Shown here one piece after another: positions 10,064 to 19,170 of a DNA stretch of 58,178 nucleotides; positions within the stretch are counted from its first letter, which is position 1, and each line of letters starts with the position of its first letter. The notes beneath the pieces are model-generated. The model saw nothing but the letters and a program-made list of their open reading frames with translations. It did no database searches and was not told where the DNA came from. The stretch spans positions 1 through 58,178 of the forward strand of contig JAJTBD010000023.1 in NCBI GenBank assembly GCA_021287075.1, read 5' to 3'. Origin of the DNA: Micrococcales bacterium. GTDB lineage: Bacteria; Actinomycetota; Actinomycetes; Actinomycetales; Dermatophilaceae. The translations under genes and the position numbers were made by a program.

Positions 10064-10768
10064 TCACCGGCACGCGACGCTGCCGCGAGCATAGCGGGCC
10101 CGGGTGAGGACGAGGTCGGCTGCGGCCTCCGAGTCCGCGAGGGTGAGTCGGCTGATGGCAGCCGCGCCGGCGTCCTGGGCGGCGCCGATGCCCCTGTCCA
10201 GCAGGACCCCTGGCGCGAGGAACCACGGCACGACCCCCACTCGGTGGCCTGACCCGATCAGGCCGGTCACGACGTCCCCGACCGGCCATGCTGCCGATGC
10301 GTATGCCGCGCGCACGGTTACGCCCGACCGTTGCCCCAGTCTTTTGGCCAGGTCCGCGAACTCGCCCTGGGCCTCGGCGTGGCTCGTGCCGGCCCCAAGG
10401 AGCACGACTGCGTCGACACCGTCGTTGGCGCGCAGCACGTCGATCTCGTGGGCTGCACATGCCTCGAGGTCATCGGAGGATCCCAGCACCGGGGCCACGC
10501 GGACGTCTGCGGCTCGCCCGGACCGGTCGAGTCGCTCGGGCAGGTCGACGCGGGCGTGATAGGCCGCGCCGAGCAGGAGTGGGACCACGACCGCCTCGCC
10601 GGGCTCCTGCTCCAGCAGATCCTCCAGCAGCGGGTCCCGCTGCTCCAGATAGCCCAGGCGCACCGGCCCGGCGTCCCACCGCCCGTCGACCCGATCACGC
10701 AGCCGCTCCAACGTCTGCGCCGAGCGCGGGTCGCGCGACCCGTGCGCGACGAGGAGCAGCGCCGTCAT
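10064..10768 (-). CDS. cbiX: Sirohydrochlorin chelatase, CbiX type
   Basis: 234-residue chelatase made of two CbiX halves. The N-terminal half carries the metal/substrate histidines of the family, H9 (VAHGSRDPRS) and H71 (GAAYHARVD). CbiX proteins insert cobalt in anaerobic B12 synthesis or iron in siroheme synthesis. As the last gene of the sulfate assimilation unit, next to a siroheme-dependent sulfite reductase, and with CobN elsewhere for cobalt, it is most likely the siroheme ferrochelatase (SirB role). The ATG overlaps the permease stop by four bases. Confidence 0.85.
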   Translation of the reverse strand: MTALLLVAHGSRDPRSAQTLERLRDRVDGRWDAGPVRLGYLEQRDPLLEDLLEQEPGEAVVVPLLLGAAYHARVDLPERLDRSGRAADVRVAPVLGSSDDLEACAAHEIDVLRANDGVDAVVLLGAGTSHAEAQGEFADLAKRLGQRSGVTVRAAYASAAWPVGDVVTGLIGSGHRVGVVPWFLAPGVLLDRGIGAAQDAGAAAISRLTLADSEAAADLVLTRARYARGSVACR

Positions 10769-11730
10769 GTGCCGGACGGCGCGAGCCCGCGCTGACGGAG
10801 CACCCGCCGCTCCAACGGGGCGAAGAGCACCAGTTCGACGGTGATGCCGACCAGGAGCACGAGCAGCACGGAGCCAAACACCAGGCTCATGTCCTGGAGG
10901 TCGCGGCCCTGGTTGAGCAGCTGGCCCAGGCCGGTCCCGAGACGTGGGGAGTGCACGATGATCTCGGCCGCCATCAGCGAGCGCCACGAGAACGCCCAGC
11001 CCTGCTTGATGCCTGCGATCAGGGTGGGCAGTGCTGCGGGCAGCAGCACATGCCGGATCATCTGCCACCGGTCGGCGCCGAGGACCCGGCCCACGCTGCG
11101 CAGGAGCGGTGGGGTCTGGTCGATCCCGGAGATCAGACCCATGGCCACGGACGGCACTGCCCCGAGCAGGATCACGGCATAGATCGTCGCGCTGCTCAGT
11201 TGGAACCACACGATCGCGGCCGGCACCCACGCCACTGAGGGGAGGGCCTGCATGGCTGCGAGCAACGGCCGAAAAGCCTTGCGCAGCAACGAGACCTAAC
11301 CGATGAGCAGGCCGAGAGACGTGCCGATCACCACGGCAGCCGCAAAGCCGATGAGCCCTCGCGACAGGCTGGTCCAGACCGCTGCCAGGGAGGCGCCCCA
11401 GCCGAGATCGTCGGCCAGTGACGCCCACACATCGGCCGGCCCGGGCAGCACCCAGACCGGCCTGATCTCGGCCAGCACCGCGAGCTGCCACACCCCGACG
11501 AGAGCCAGCAGGGCACCGACCGGGGCCAGCACCGCCACCGGGTCCACCCCTGTCCGCAGGCTCTGGGGCTCGGAGAGGGCATCGAGTCCGTCGACCAGTT
11601 CGTGGTCGTCGTGGGCTGCGCGGCGCTCCTGGCGGTGCGCCGCGGCATACCCATCGTCTGTCGTCAGGGGGGAGCCGGCAGCGGAGGCAGGCCCCGGCTG
11701 CGTGGTGTCGGTGCGCTCAGTGATGGGCAT
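10765..11730 (-). pseudogene. ABC transporter permease interrupted by an in-frame TAG
   Basis: Inner-membrane permease of the nitrate/taurine/sulfonate (SsuC/TauC) class. Read from ATG 11730, translation stops at TAG 11298-11296 after 144 codons, in the middle of the membrane domain (...TSLGLLIG). The same frame continues without shift as VSLLRKAFRPLLAAMQ and includes the EAA loop contacting the ATPase (GADRWQMIRHVLLPA) and a normal C-terminus, giving about 321 residues in all. A TTG at 11289 could restart the second half but would lack the first membrane segments. One base change explains this; a base-call error, recent nonsense mutation or read-through are all possible. The N-terminal 70 residues are unusually long and hydrophilic. 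Confidence 0.8.
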
Positions 11731-12484
11731 GGCGGGTGATCTGCTCTCTCAGGACGGCGGTGATCTCGGTCGCGAGGTGGCCGACCTCGGGGTCCTCGAT
11801 GGCCCGCGGCTGGGTCTGGTGGACCCGCCACTCACGGACGACCCGGCCGGGCCGGCTGGAGAGCAGGACGACGCGCTCCCCGAGCCGCACGGCCTCGCGG
11901 ACGTTGTGGGTGACAAACAGGACCGCGATACCGCGCTCCTGCCAGAGCTCGATGAGCTCGGCGTGCAGGAGGTCGCGGGTGATCGCGTCGAGTGCGGCGA
12001 ACGGCTCGTCCATCAGCAGGAGTTCCGACCCCTGCGCGATGCTCCGCGCCATCGCCACCCGTTGCCGCTGGCCGCCGGAGAGCTGGTGGGGCCGGCGGTC
12101 GGCCAGGTGCTCCAGCCGCACCAGCCGGAGCAGTTCCATCACCTGCTCGGGGCGCTCTCGCGGAGGTATGCCGCGCAGCCGGAGTGCGAGGTCCACGTTG
12201 CCTCCCGCGGTCAGCCAGGGCAGGAGCGCTGGCTCCTGGAACATCAGGGCGGGCTGGCCCCCGCCGACCAAGAGCGTGCCGCTCGTCGGGGTGTCGAGCC
12301 CCGCCACCATCCCCAGCAGGGTGGACTTGCCGCAGCCGGAGGCCCCGAGCAGCGAGACGAACTCGCCTCGTCCCACGGTGAGGTCGATGCCGTCGAGCAC
12401 CACGGTGCGTCGGCCACCGTGGACGAAGCTCTTGGTCACGCCCTCCAGGGAGACGGCGGCAGTGGTCTGGGTCGCGAGGCTCAT
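11717..12484 (-). CDS. ABC transporter ATPase, sulfonate/nitrate class
   Basis: 255-residue nucleotide-binding subunit. Walker A GASGCGKST is at residues 47-55, the Q-loop is MFQEPALLPWLT, the signature LSGGQRQRVAMARS, Walker B LLLMDEPFAALD and the H-loop VTHNVREAV. The match is to the SsuB/TauB/NrtD class energising uptake of sulfonates, taurine, nitrate or possibly sulfate esters; being downstream of cysN favours a sulfur compound. It is coupled to the binding-protein gene (ATGA) and overlaps the interrupted permease by 14 bases. Confidence 0.9.
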   Translation of the reverse strand: MSLATQTTAAVSLEGVTKSFVHGGRRTVVLDGIDLTVGRGEFVSLLGASGCGKSTLLGMVAGLDTPTSGTLLVGGGQPALMFQEPALLPWLTAGGNVDLALRLRGIPPRERPEQVMELLRLVRLEHLADRRPHQLSGGQRQRVAMARSIAQGSELLLMDEPFAALDAITRDLLHAELIELWQERGIAVLFVTHNVREAVRLGERVVLLSSRPGRVVREWRVHQTQPRAIEDPEVGHLATEITAVLREQITRHAHH

Positions 12485-13542
12485 GCCGCCCCCAGCCCCG
12501 CGGAGGAGACGGCCGGCTTGCCAGCCGCAGCGAGAGCCGTGTTGAGCAGCCGCAGGTCGACGATGCCGTCGAGCCGCGGCAGGCGAGGCATCGTGCCCGC
12601 CGTGACCGCCTGTGCCGCAAGGGATGTGAAGGCGCTGGCGACCGGGTCCCAGCCGACATCGAGCTGGCCGTAGGCGCGGTCGATCACCTCGTCGCTGAAG
12701 GCCTTGCCAGTCAGGCGCTTGATCTCCGAGTTGCCGTCCCTGCGTGCGCGCGAGGGCTCGGCCTGGATGGCCGTCACGCTCCTCACATGGCCGCGCAGCA
12801 GAGCGGAGACCTGGGCAGGTGCCGCCGCCAGATAGGACTGGGTGACGAGCACCTGGGTGGTGGGGAATCGGCCCTTCGGCCACAGCGAGCGCTCGTCGAC
12901 CAGGACCCTGGCCCCTGCCTCGATCACCAGCCGTGAGACCCAGGGCTCGGGCAGCCAGGCGCCGTCGATCTCACCCTGGCGGAACAGGTCTAGCGTCTGG
13001 GCGTTGCTCTGGGCGACAACCGAGACATCACTGCCGCCGGTCGTGTCTGTGCGAAAACCCTTGTCCAGCAACCACGCCCGCAGCGCCACGTCCTGCGTGC
13101 CGCCGAGCTGGGGCGTTGCCAGGGTCGTGCCACGCAGCTGGCCTGGCTCTCGGATCTCCGGTCGGGTGACCAGCGCTGCCCCTCCGGTCGCTGCCCCGGC
13201 CACCACCCGTACGCCCCGGCGCTTGGTGCGCACATAGGTGTTGATGGCCGGGCTCGGTCCGAGATAGGCGACGTCGATCGCGTCCGCCAGCAGCGCCTCG
13301 GCGGCCGCCGGCCCGGCATTGAAGACGGAGGTCTCCAGGCGCACCGGGCCCAGCTCGTCGCGGAAGTGACCGCCGGCCACCCCCAGGAGCGGCACCAGAT
13401 GGGTGAGATTGGCGAAGTAACCCAGGCGCAGGGTGCTCCGCCGTTCTGCCGCGGACACCCGGCCGGCACAGCCCGCGGCGCCGGCCATCGCCAGACCCGC
13501 GAGGGGAGCGAGCAGGGCTGTGCGGCGGTCGATCTGGTGCAT
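12481..13542 (-). CDS. ABC transporter substrate-binding lipoprotein, sulfonate/nitrate class
   Basis: 353-residue extracytoplasmic binding protein. The N-terminus MHQIDRRTALLAPLAG ends in a lipobox AAGC with Cys25 as the lipid-modified residue; the RR pair may mean Tat export. The mature part has the SsuA/TauA pattern: RLGYFANLTHLVPLLGV, VAYLGPSPAINTYV and WLPEPWVSRL. The ligand is probably a sulfonate or related anion, inferred from the sulfate genes upstream. ATG 13542 is preceded by GGAGG. A 103-base gap separates it from cysN, so it may be on the same long transcript. Confidence 0.88.
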   Translation of the reverse strand: MHQIDRRTALLAPLAGLAMAGAAGCAGRVSAAERRSTLRLGYFANLTHLVPLLGVAGGHFRDELGPVRLETSVFNAGPAAAEALLADAIDVAYLGPSPAINTYVRTKRRGVRVVAGAATGGAALVTRPEIREPGQLRGTTLATPQLGGTQDVALRAWLLDKGFRTDTTGGSDVSVVAQSNAQTLDLFRQGEIDGAWLPEPWVSRLVIEAGARVLVDERSLWPKGRFPTTQVLVTQSYLAAAPAQVSALLRGHVRSVTAIQAEPSRARRDGNSEIKRLTGKAFSDEVIDRAYGQLDVGWDPVASAFTSLAAQAVTAGTMPRLPRLDGIVDLRLLNTALAAAGKPAVSSAGLGAA

Positions 13543-13645
13543 TCCGGTGCCTCCAGGGGATTGGGGTGTGGGTCTCACGCCCCGACGTCGGGTTGGCTTT
13601 GGCGGGTCGGGCTGGCTCCCTACGGCGTATGCCGTGCGGGCGGGC

Positions 13646-14950
13646 TCAGCCCTGGCGAGACCGTGCGAGCGGGTCGCCGACCATCCCGGCCGCCAGGGTC
13701 GATCCGGTCGGCTGGTCCACCAGCAGGAAGGCGCCAGTGGCGCGGTCATCCGCGTAGTCATCGACCGCGACCGCCTCGGAGAGCTGGACCGTCACGCGCG
13801 CGATGTCGTTGAGCTCGACCTGTGGAGAGGCCGGCACCCACCCGGCAGCCTCCACATCCCAGTGCTCGTCGACCGAGGTGATGATCCCCCGGACGAGTGC
13901 TGTGCCCACCTTGACGAGCAGGCGCTGGGCCGCGCGCCCTGGGCGCTCGTCGAGCCACGCCACGACACCGGTGAGCGTCGTGGCCGACCGGGCTGGCCGC
14001 GCGGCGGGTGCGAGCACCTGGCCCCGCCCGACGTCGAGCTCGTCTCGCAGCACGATCGTGACGGACTCCCCGGACCGCGCGGTGTCGACCCTCCCGGCGG
14101 GGGAGTCGATGCCGGTCACGACCGAGCGCTGTCCGCCCGGCTGGGCCACCAGCTCGTCCCCGACGCTGACCGAGCCCGAGGCCACCCGTCCCGCGAGGCC
14201 GCGGTAGTCGGGGTGCTCGGCGGTGCGCGGTCGGATGACGAGCTGCACGGGCAGGCGGAAGGGGGCGTCCTGGTCGTCCTGGCCGACGTCGAGGTCCTCC
14301 AGCAGCGGCAGCAGCGGCTCGCCGTCGTACCACGTCCCGTGCCGTGCCCCGCCCGATGCCGCCAGCTGGGCGACGTTCTCGCCGGTGAGCGCGCTCATCG
14401 GGACCACCCGCACGTCGTGGAGTCCCAGCCTCGCACCCATGGAGCGGATGTCGGCGGCCACCTCGTCGAAGCGGGCCTGCGACCAGTCGACGGCGTCCAT
14501 CTTGTTGACCGCGAACACCACGTGCGGCACCCGCAGCAGGGCCATCACGGCGGCGTGCCGCCGGGTCTGGGGCAGCACGCCGTTGCGCACGTCCACGAGG
14601 ATCAGCGCGGCATCGGCGGTGGAGGCGCCGGTCACCGTGTTGCGCGTGTACTGGGTGTGTCCGGGGGTGTCGGCCAGCACGAAGCTGCGACGTGGGGTGG
14701 TGAAGTAGCGGTAGGCGACGTCGATCGTGATGCCCTGCTCCCGCTCGGCGCGCAGGCCGTCGGTGAGCAGCGCCAGGTCGACCGACTCGGCACCCCGTCT
14801 GCGCGAGGCCTCCTCGATCGCGTCGTACTGGTCGGCCAGGATCGACTTGGTGTCGTGCAGCAGCCGCCCCACGAGGGTGGACTTGCCGTCGTCAACGCTG
14901 CCGGCGACGACCAGCCGCACCTTGCGGCGCTCGAGTGTCACGGTGCTCAT
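13646..14950 (-). CDS. cysN: Sulfate adenylyltransferase subunit 1 (GTPase)
   Basis: 434-residue EF-Tu-like GTPase that drives ATP sulfurylase, sulfate + ATP giving APS, with CysD. The G1 loop AGSVDDGKST is at residues 16-25, G3 is DTPGHTQY and G4 NKMD; two beta-barrel domains follow. It ends without a CysC kinase fusion; cysC is a separate gene here. Start and stop touch: its ATG shares one base with the cysD stop. Last of the tightly overlapping sulfur block before the transporter genes. Confidence 0.95.
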   Translation of the reverse strand: MSTVTLERRKVRLVVAGSVDDGKSTLVGRLLHDTKSILADQYDAIEEASRRRGAESVDLALLTDGLRAEREQGITIDVAYRYFTTPRRSFVLADTPGHTQYTRNTVTGASTADAALILVDVRNGVLPQTRRHAAVMALLRVPHVVFAVNKMDAVDWSQARFDEVAADIRSMGARLGLHDVRVVPMSALTGENVAQLAASGGARHGTWYDGEPLLPLLEDLDVGQDDQDAPFRLPVQLVIRPRTAEHPDYRGLAGRVASGSVSVGDELVAQPGGQRSVVTGIDSPAGRVDTARSGESVTIVLRDELDVGRGQVLAPAARPARSATTLTGVVAWLDERPGRAAQRLLVKVGTALVRGIITSVDEHWDVEAAGWVPASPQVELNDIARVTVQLSEAVAVDDYADDRATGAFLLVDQPTGSTLAAGMVGDPLARSRQG

Positions 14951-15900
14951 CAGAAGTAGCCCTCTCGCTTGCGGTCCTCCATGGCGGCCTCGCTCAGCCG
15001 GTCGTCGGCACGTGTTGCGCCCCGCTCAGTGAGCCGGCTGACCGAGATCTCGGCGATGATGTCGCCGATCGCAGAGGCGGTGGACTCCACTGCGCCAGTG
15101 CAGGATCCGTCGCCCACCGTGCGATAGCGCACCGACTTGGTGACCAGCGGCTCGCCCTCTCCGGGCGCCCCCCAAGGGCCGGGTGTCATCCACATCCCAT
15201 CGCGCAGCCAGACGGGCCGCTCGTGGGCGAAGTAGATGCTGGGCAGCCGGATCTGCTCCAGCTCGATGTAGTGCCACACATCGAGCTCTGTCCAGTTGGA
15301 GATCGGGAAGACCCGCGTGTGCTCGCCCGGGGCGTGCCGCCCGTTGTAGAGCTGCCACAGCTCGGGCCGCTGCTTGCGCGGGTCCCAGCCGCCAAAGGCA
15401 TCACGCACGGAGAAGATCCGCTCCTTGGCCCGCGCCCGGTCCTCGTCGCGGCGGGCGCCCCCGAGGAGGGCGTCGAACCGCTGTTCGCCGATCGTGTCCA
15501 GCAGCGGCACTGTCTGGAGGGGGTTGCGGGTGCCGTCCGGCCGCTCGACGAGCCGACCGTCCCTGATCCACTCCTCCACGGCCGCGACGACCAGCGTGAG
15601 CCCATGCTCGGCCACCACCGCGTCGCGGTAGTCGATGACCTCCGGGAGGTTGTGCCCGGTGTCGACGTGGAGGAGGGTGATCGGCAGCGGTGCCGGTGCG
15701 ACGGCCTTGCGGGCCAGGTGCAGCAGGACGGCCGAGTCCTTGCCGCCGCTGAACAGCAGCGCCGGCCGGTCGAACTCGGCCACGACCTCGCGGATGATCT
15801 GGATGGCCTCCGCCTCCAGGGCCGCGATGGTCTGACCGGCGCCCAGCGGCGCACCGGGCGCGGCGGGCGCGGCGGGCAGTGGGGTGGCTGTCGTGGTCAT
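14950..15900 (-). CDS. cysD: Sulfate adenylyltransferase subunit 2
   Basis: 316-residue catalytic subunit of ATP sulfurylase, a PP-loop ATP pyrophosphatase. The PP-loop SGGKDS is at residues 51-56; HVDTGHNLPEVIDYRD, GGARRDEDRARAKERIFS and PISNWTELDVWHYI are standard CysD stretches, as is the C-terminal KREGYF. About 20 alanine/proline-rich residues precede the conserved core. It starts at ATG 15900 in an ATGA overlap with cysC. Confidence 0.95.
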   Translation of the reverse strand: MTTTATPLPAAPAAPGAPLGAGQTIAALEAEAIQIIREVVAEFDRPALLFSGGKDSAVLLHLARKAVAPAPLPITLLHVDTGHNLPEVIDYRDAVVAEHGLTLVVAAVEEWIRDGRLVERPDGTRNPLQTVPLLDTIGEQRFDALLGGARRDEDRARAKERIFSVRDAFGGWDPRKQRPELWQLYNGRHAPGEHTRVFPISNWTELDVWHYIELEQIRLPSIYFAHERPVWLRDGMWMTPGPWGAPGEGEPLVTKSVRYRTVGDGSCTGAVESTASAIGDIIAEISVSRLTERGATRADDRLSEAAMEDRKREGYF

Positions 15901-16505
15901 AGCACTCCCTTTGCGCTCAGGGCCGATCGCAGCGTGGCCACGGTCTCGGCAAGGTCGCGTCCGGTGGTGTCCAGACGCAGATCGGGGTGGGTGGGGATCT
16001 CGTAGGGGTCGCCGTCGCCGGTCATCGCCGGGCCGCCCTCGACTGCCCGCCGGGCATACAGGCCCTTGACGTCGCGGCGGCGGCATTCCTCCAGTGGCGT
16101 GCTGACGTGCACCTCGACGTATCGGGAGCCACTTGCCTGGTGCAGGCCGCGCACGGCGTCGCGTGAGTCGGCGTAGGGCGCTATGACCGGCACGAGGGTC
16201 ACAACACCGTTGCGCGACAGCAGGTTTGCGATGTAGCCCACGCGGCGCACGTGTGTGTCGCGGTCCTCGCGGCTGAAGCCCAGCCCCTTGGAGACGGACT
16301 GGCGCAGCTCGTCGCCATCGAGCACCTCCACCGGACGTCCCTCGGCGAGCAGGGCTGACGCCAGGCTGCTGGCGATCGTGGACTTGCCCGCACCGGACAG
16401 CCCCGTGAGCCAGACCGTGGCACCCTCGGGCCTGGTCTCGGTGCCGGGCGCGGGTATGCCGCGTGCGGCCTGGGAGGGTCGTGTGGCCGTGGTCGTGGGG
16501 TTCAT
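15897..16505 (-). CDS. cysC: Adenylylsulfate kinase
   Basis: 202-residue APS kinase phosphorylating APS to PAPS. P-loop GLSGAGKS at residues 35-42, then LDGDELRQSVSKGLGFSREDR and the ADSRDAVRG lid region, all typical. Because the CysH encoded next door looks like an APS rather than a PAPS reductase, PAPS from this enzyme may mainly feed sulfotransferases, or PAP-dependent side paths. It overlaps cysH and cysD by four bases each. Confidence 0.93.
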   Translation of the reverse strand: MNPTTTATRPSQAARGIPAPGTETRPEGATVWLTGLSGAGKSTIASSLASALLAEGRPVEVLDGDELRQSVSKGLGFSREDRDTHVRRVGYIANLLSRNGVVTLVPVIAPYADSRDAVRGLHQASGSRYVEVHVSTPLEECRRRDVKGLYARRAVEGGPAMTGDGDPYEIPTHPDLRLDTTGRDLAETVATLRSALSAKGVL

Positions 16506-17224
16506 AGGTGGATCCCGCACTCGGTCTTGCCCGTGCCGCTCCAGCGGCCGGCGCGGCTGTCCTCGTCGGCACCTGCCCGCCGGGTGCACGGTGCGCAGCC
16601 GATCGAGGGGTAGCCCTGGTCGAGCAGCGGGTTGCGGACGACGTCATTGGACGCGACATAGTCGGCGATCTGCGCGTCGGTCCAGGACGCCAGCGGCGCG
16701 ATCTTGACCAGGCCGCGCCGCTCGTCGAAGCCCAGGACCGCTGTGGACGCCCGCCCCGCGGACTGGGCACGACGCAGGCCGGTGGCCCAGGCCTCCAGCC
16801 CGTCCAGGGCCTCGTCGAGCGGGTGGGTCTTGCGCAGTGCGCAGCACAGATCGGGATCGCGGTCGTGCAGAGCCGCGCCGTGCGTGGCATCCTGCTCGGC
16901 CACGGTCTGGCCCGGGGTGACCGTCAGGACGTGATGTCCCGGTCGTGCGGCCAGCGCGTCCCGCGTCGCCAGGGTCTCGGGGAAGTGATAGCCGGTGTCG
17001 AGGAAGACGAGCCGCACGCCCGGCGCCACCTCCTGGGCGAGGTGGGCGAGGACCCCGTCCTGCATGGACGCCGCGACGGCCCACCGCTCTCCGAATGTGG
17101 CTGCGGCCCAGACGATCACGTCGTGCGCCGAGGCGCCCTCGAGTCGGCCCCAGTGCTCGGTGACCAAGGCGTGCAGCTCCGCCGCCGGTCGCATCTGCCC
17201 GGTCGCGTCCGTGATCGCGCTCAT
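16502..17224 (-). CDS. cysH: Assimilatory APS reductase
   Basis: 240-residue reductase of adenylylsulfate to sulfite. Iron-sulfur ligands C127-C128 (DLCCALRK) and C210/C213 (IGCAPCTRR) mark the 4Fe-4S, APS-using class; the catalytic cysteine is C236 in the terminal ECGIHL. Electrons would come from thioredoxin. It lies between cysX and cysC, overlapping each by four bases. Confidence 0.94.
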   Translation of the reverse strand: MSAITDATGQMRPAAELHALVTEHWGRLEGASAHDVIVWAAATFGERWAVAASMQDGVLAHLAQEVAPGVRLVFLDTGYHFPETLATRDALAARPGHHVLTVTPGQTVAEQDATHGAALHDRDPDLCCALRKTHPLDEALDGLEAWATGLRRAQSAGRASTAVLGFDERRGLVKIAPLASWTDAQIADYVASNDVVRNPLLDQGYPSIGCAPCTRRAGADEDSRAGRWSGTGKTECGIHL

Positions 17225-17415
17225 CCGACCAGGTCCTGTCTCGAGAGCCCCACGAAGCGGACGGTGAAGACCCGAGCGCAGTCGCGGCACCGCCAGGCGC
17301 CGACCGGCTCCTCGACCGGTCGCAGCTGCTCATCACCGCAATAGGGGCAGTGCTGCACCGCTGCGCGCTGTGCCCCGTCGCCGCCAGCGACCCAGCCACT
17401 GCGTGGGGAGCTCAT
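17221..17415 (-). CDS. cysX: Small zinc-ribbon/ferredoxin-like protein of the sulfite reductase operon, CysX-like
   Basis: 64-residue protein with two CxxC pairs, C23/C26 (HCPYCGD) and C43/C46 (WRCRDCARVF), spaced as a zinc ribbon or rubredoxin-like knuckle. Small genes in the same place, between the sulfite reductase and cysH genes, occur in corynebacteria (cysX) and streptomycetes; they have been suggested to carry electrons or to help assemble the reductase, without proof. It overlaps both neighbours by four bases, so it is co-produced with them in fixed ratio. Confidence 0.75.
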   Translation of the reverse strand: MSSPRSGWVAGGDGAQRAAVQHCPYCGDEQLRPVEEPVGAWRCRDCARVFTVRFVGLSRQDLVG

Positions 17416-19130
17416 GCGAGCACCTCGTCGGGCACGCGGGCGGACCAGTCGGCGAAGGTCTCGTCGGGCTCGGCACCCGTCGCGTAGTTGGTGACGACCC
17501 GGACGACATAGTCTCCGAGGCCGGCAGCGGTGACCTTGTGCCCGCGCAGTTTGCGCCCCACCTGCGGGTCGAGTCCGAGGTGGCCGCCGAGGTGCACCTG
17601 ATAGCCGGGGACCCGCTCGCCGTCGTCGTCGGTGACGATCTGGCCCTTGAGCCCGATATCGGCGACCTGGATGCGGGCGCAGGAGTTGGCGCAGCCGTTG
17701 AGGCTGATCGTGACCCCGTGGGGGGTGTCGATCTCGGCGAGTCGCTCCTCCAGCTCGGACACCAGGTCGGTCGCGCGCTGCTTGGTGTCGACGATAGCGA
17801 GCTTGCAGAACTCGATCCCGGTGCAGGCCATGGTGTTTCGTCGCCACTCGCTGGGAGCCGCGTGCAGACCCAGGGCGGCCATGCGATCGACCAGCGCATC
17901 CACCCGGTCCGGCTCCACGTCGAGGACGAGGAGCTTCTGGAGAGGGGTGAACGCCACCCGGTCGGACCCAGCCGCCTCCGCGGCATCGGCGACCTCGGCG
18001 AGCACGTCGCCGGAGACGCGGCCGACGGTGGGGGAGAACCCGACGAAGAGACGACCGTCCGCCTGCTCGTGCACACCCACGTGGTCGATGGGCTGGTCCG
18101 GCGCCTGCGCCGCCGGCCCGTCCAGCAGCCTGCGGTGCAGGTACTCGCCCTCGAGCACCTCGCGGAAGCGCTCGGCGCCCCAGTCGGCGACCAGGAACTT
18201 CAGGCGGGCGCGGTTGCGCAGCCGTCGATACCCGTAGTCACGGAAGATCGAGACCACTCCCAGCCACACCTCGGGGATCTCCTCCAGCGGCACCCAGGCC
18301 CCGAGGCGCACCGCGAACTGGGCGCTGGTCGACAGGCCCCCGCCGACGAGCAGGTCAAAACCCGGTCCGTGCTCGGGGTGCTCGACGCCCACGAAGGAGA
18401 CGTCGTTGATCTCCGGCACGGTGTCCCACAGCCACGAGATGGCGGACTTGAACTTGCGCGGCAGGTTAGACAGGTCCGGGTTGCCGATGAACTCGGCCTT
18501 GATGCGGTCGATGGCAGGGGTGGGGTCGATGACCTCGTCGCGGGAGATGCCTGCGACAGGGGAGCCGAGGATCACGCGCGGCACGTCGCCACAGGCCTCG
18601 GTGGTCTCGAGCCCCACGCCCTCCAGCCGGCGCCAGATCTCGGGCACCGACTCGACCTCGACCCAGTGCAGCTGGATGTTCTGTCTGTCGGTGATGTCGG
18701 CCGTGTTGCGGCCGAAGTCGCGGGAGATGCCCGCGATGGCACGCAGCTGCGCGAGGTCGACCTGTCCGCCGTCGATGCGGACGCGCATCATGAAGTAGCG
18801 GTCGTCGAGCTCCTCCGGTGCTAGCGCCGCGGTCTGGCCTCCGTCGATGCCCGGACGACGCTGCGTGTACAGGCCCCACCACCGGAATCGCCCACGCAGG
18901 TCGTCGGGGGGAATCGAGTCGAATCCCTCACGGGCGTAGATGGATTCGATGCGGTGACGGACGGCGAGAGGGTCCTCCTCCTGCTTGAAGGTCTCGTTGT
19001 GGTTGAGCGGCTCACGCTGCCCGAGGGCCCACTGCCCCTCGGGCTTCTCGCGTGTCCGTCGGGTGCGCACCCCGCCGGTGCGGCTCGGTCCGCCCTGGCC
19101 CGTCGCGGTGTCGGGCAGCGTGCTGGTCAT
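17412..19130 (-). CDS. sir: Ferredoxin-dependent sulfite reductase
   Basis: 572-residue siroheme/4Fe-4S enzyme reducing sulfite to sulfide with six electrons. Cluster cysteines are C436 and C442 (ACTGIEFC) and C480 and C484 (NGCANSCAR). Y88 and C180 lie 92 residues apart, the same distance as the cross-linked Tyr69-Cys161 pair I recall for Mycobacterium tuberculosis NirA, which is a sulfite rather than nitrite reductase. ATG 19130 follows AGAAGGG. Although the frame stays open upstream to 19445, that stretch holds a leader peptide in another frame and hairpins. It is the first enzyme gene of the sulfur operon. Confidence 0.94.
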   Translation of the reverse strand: MTSTLPDTATGQGGPSRTGGVRTRRTREKPEGQWALGQREPLNHNETFKQEEDPLAVRHRIESIYAREGFDSIPPDDLRGRFRWWGLYTQRRPGIDGGQTAALAPEELDDRYFMMRVRIDGGQVDLAQLRAIAGISRDFGRNTADITDRQNIQLHWVEVESVPEIWRRLEGVGLETTEACGDVPRVILGSPVAGISRDEVIDPTPAIDRIKAEFIGNPDLSNLPRKFKSAISWLWDTVPEINDVSFVGVEHPEHGPGFDLLVGGGLSTSAQFAVRLGAWVPLEEIPEVWLGVVSIFRDYGYRRLRNRARLKFLVADWGAERFREVLEGEYLHRRLLDGPAAQAPDQPIDHVGVHEQADGRLFVGFSPTVGRVSGDVLAEVADAAEAAGSDRVAFTPLQKLLVLDVEPDRVDALVDRMAALGLHAAPSEWRRNTMACTGIEFCKLAIVDTKQRATDLVSELEERLAEIDTPHGVTISLNGCANSCARIQVADIGLKGQIVTDDDGERVPGYQVHLGGHLGLDPQVGRKLRGHKVTAAGLGDYVVRVVTNYATGAEPDETFADWSARVPDEVLA

Positions 19131-19170
19131 GGGAGAGACCCTTCTGAATGGGGATGGCTCGGGTGGATGA

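Noticed and set aside
10064..10768. CbiX as evidence for the anaerobic, early-cobalt pathway
   Set aside because: CobG, CobF and CobN define the aerobic route, and cbiX is in the sulfur operon, fitting siroheme iron insertion.
10765..11730. Two separate permease genes
   Set aside because: The second half begins inside the membrane domain in the same frame directly after TAG; neither half alone would be a complete permease.
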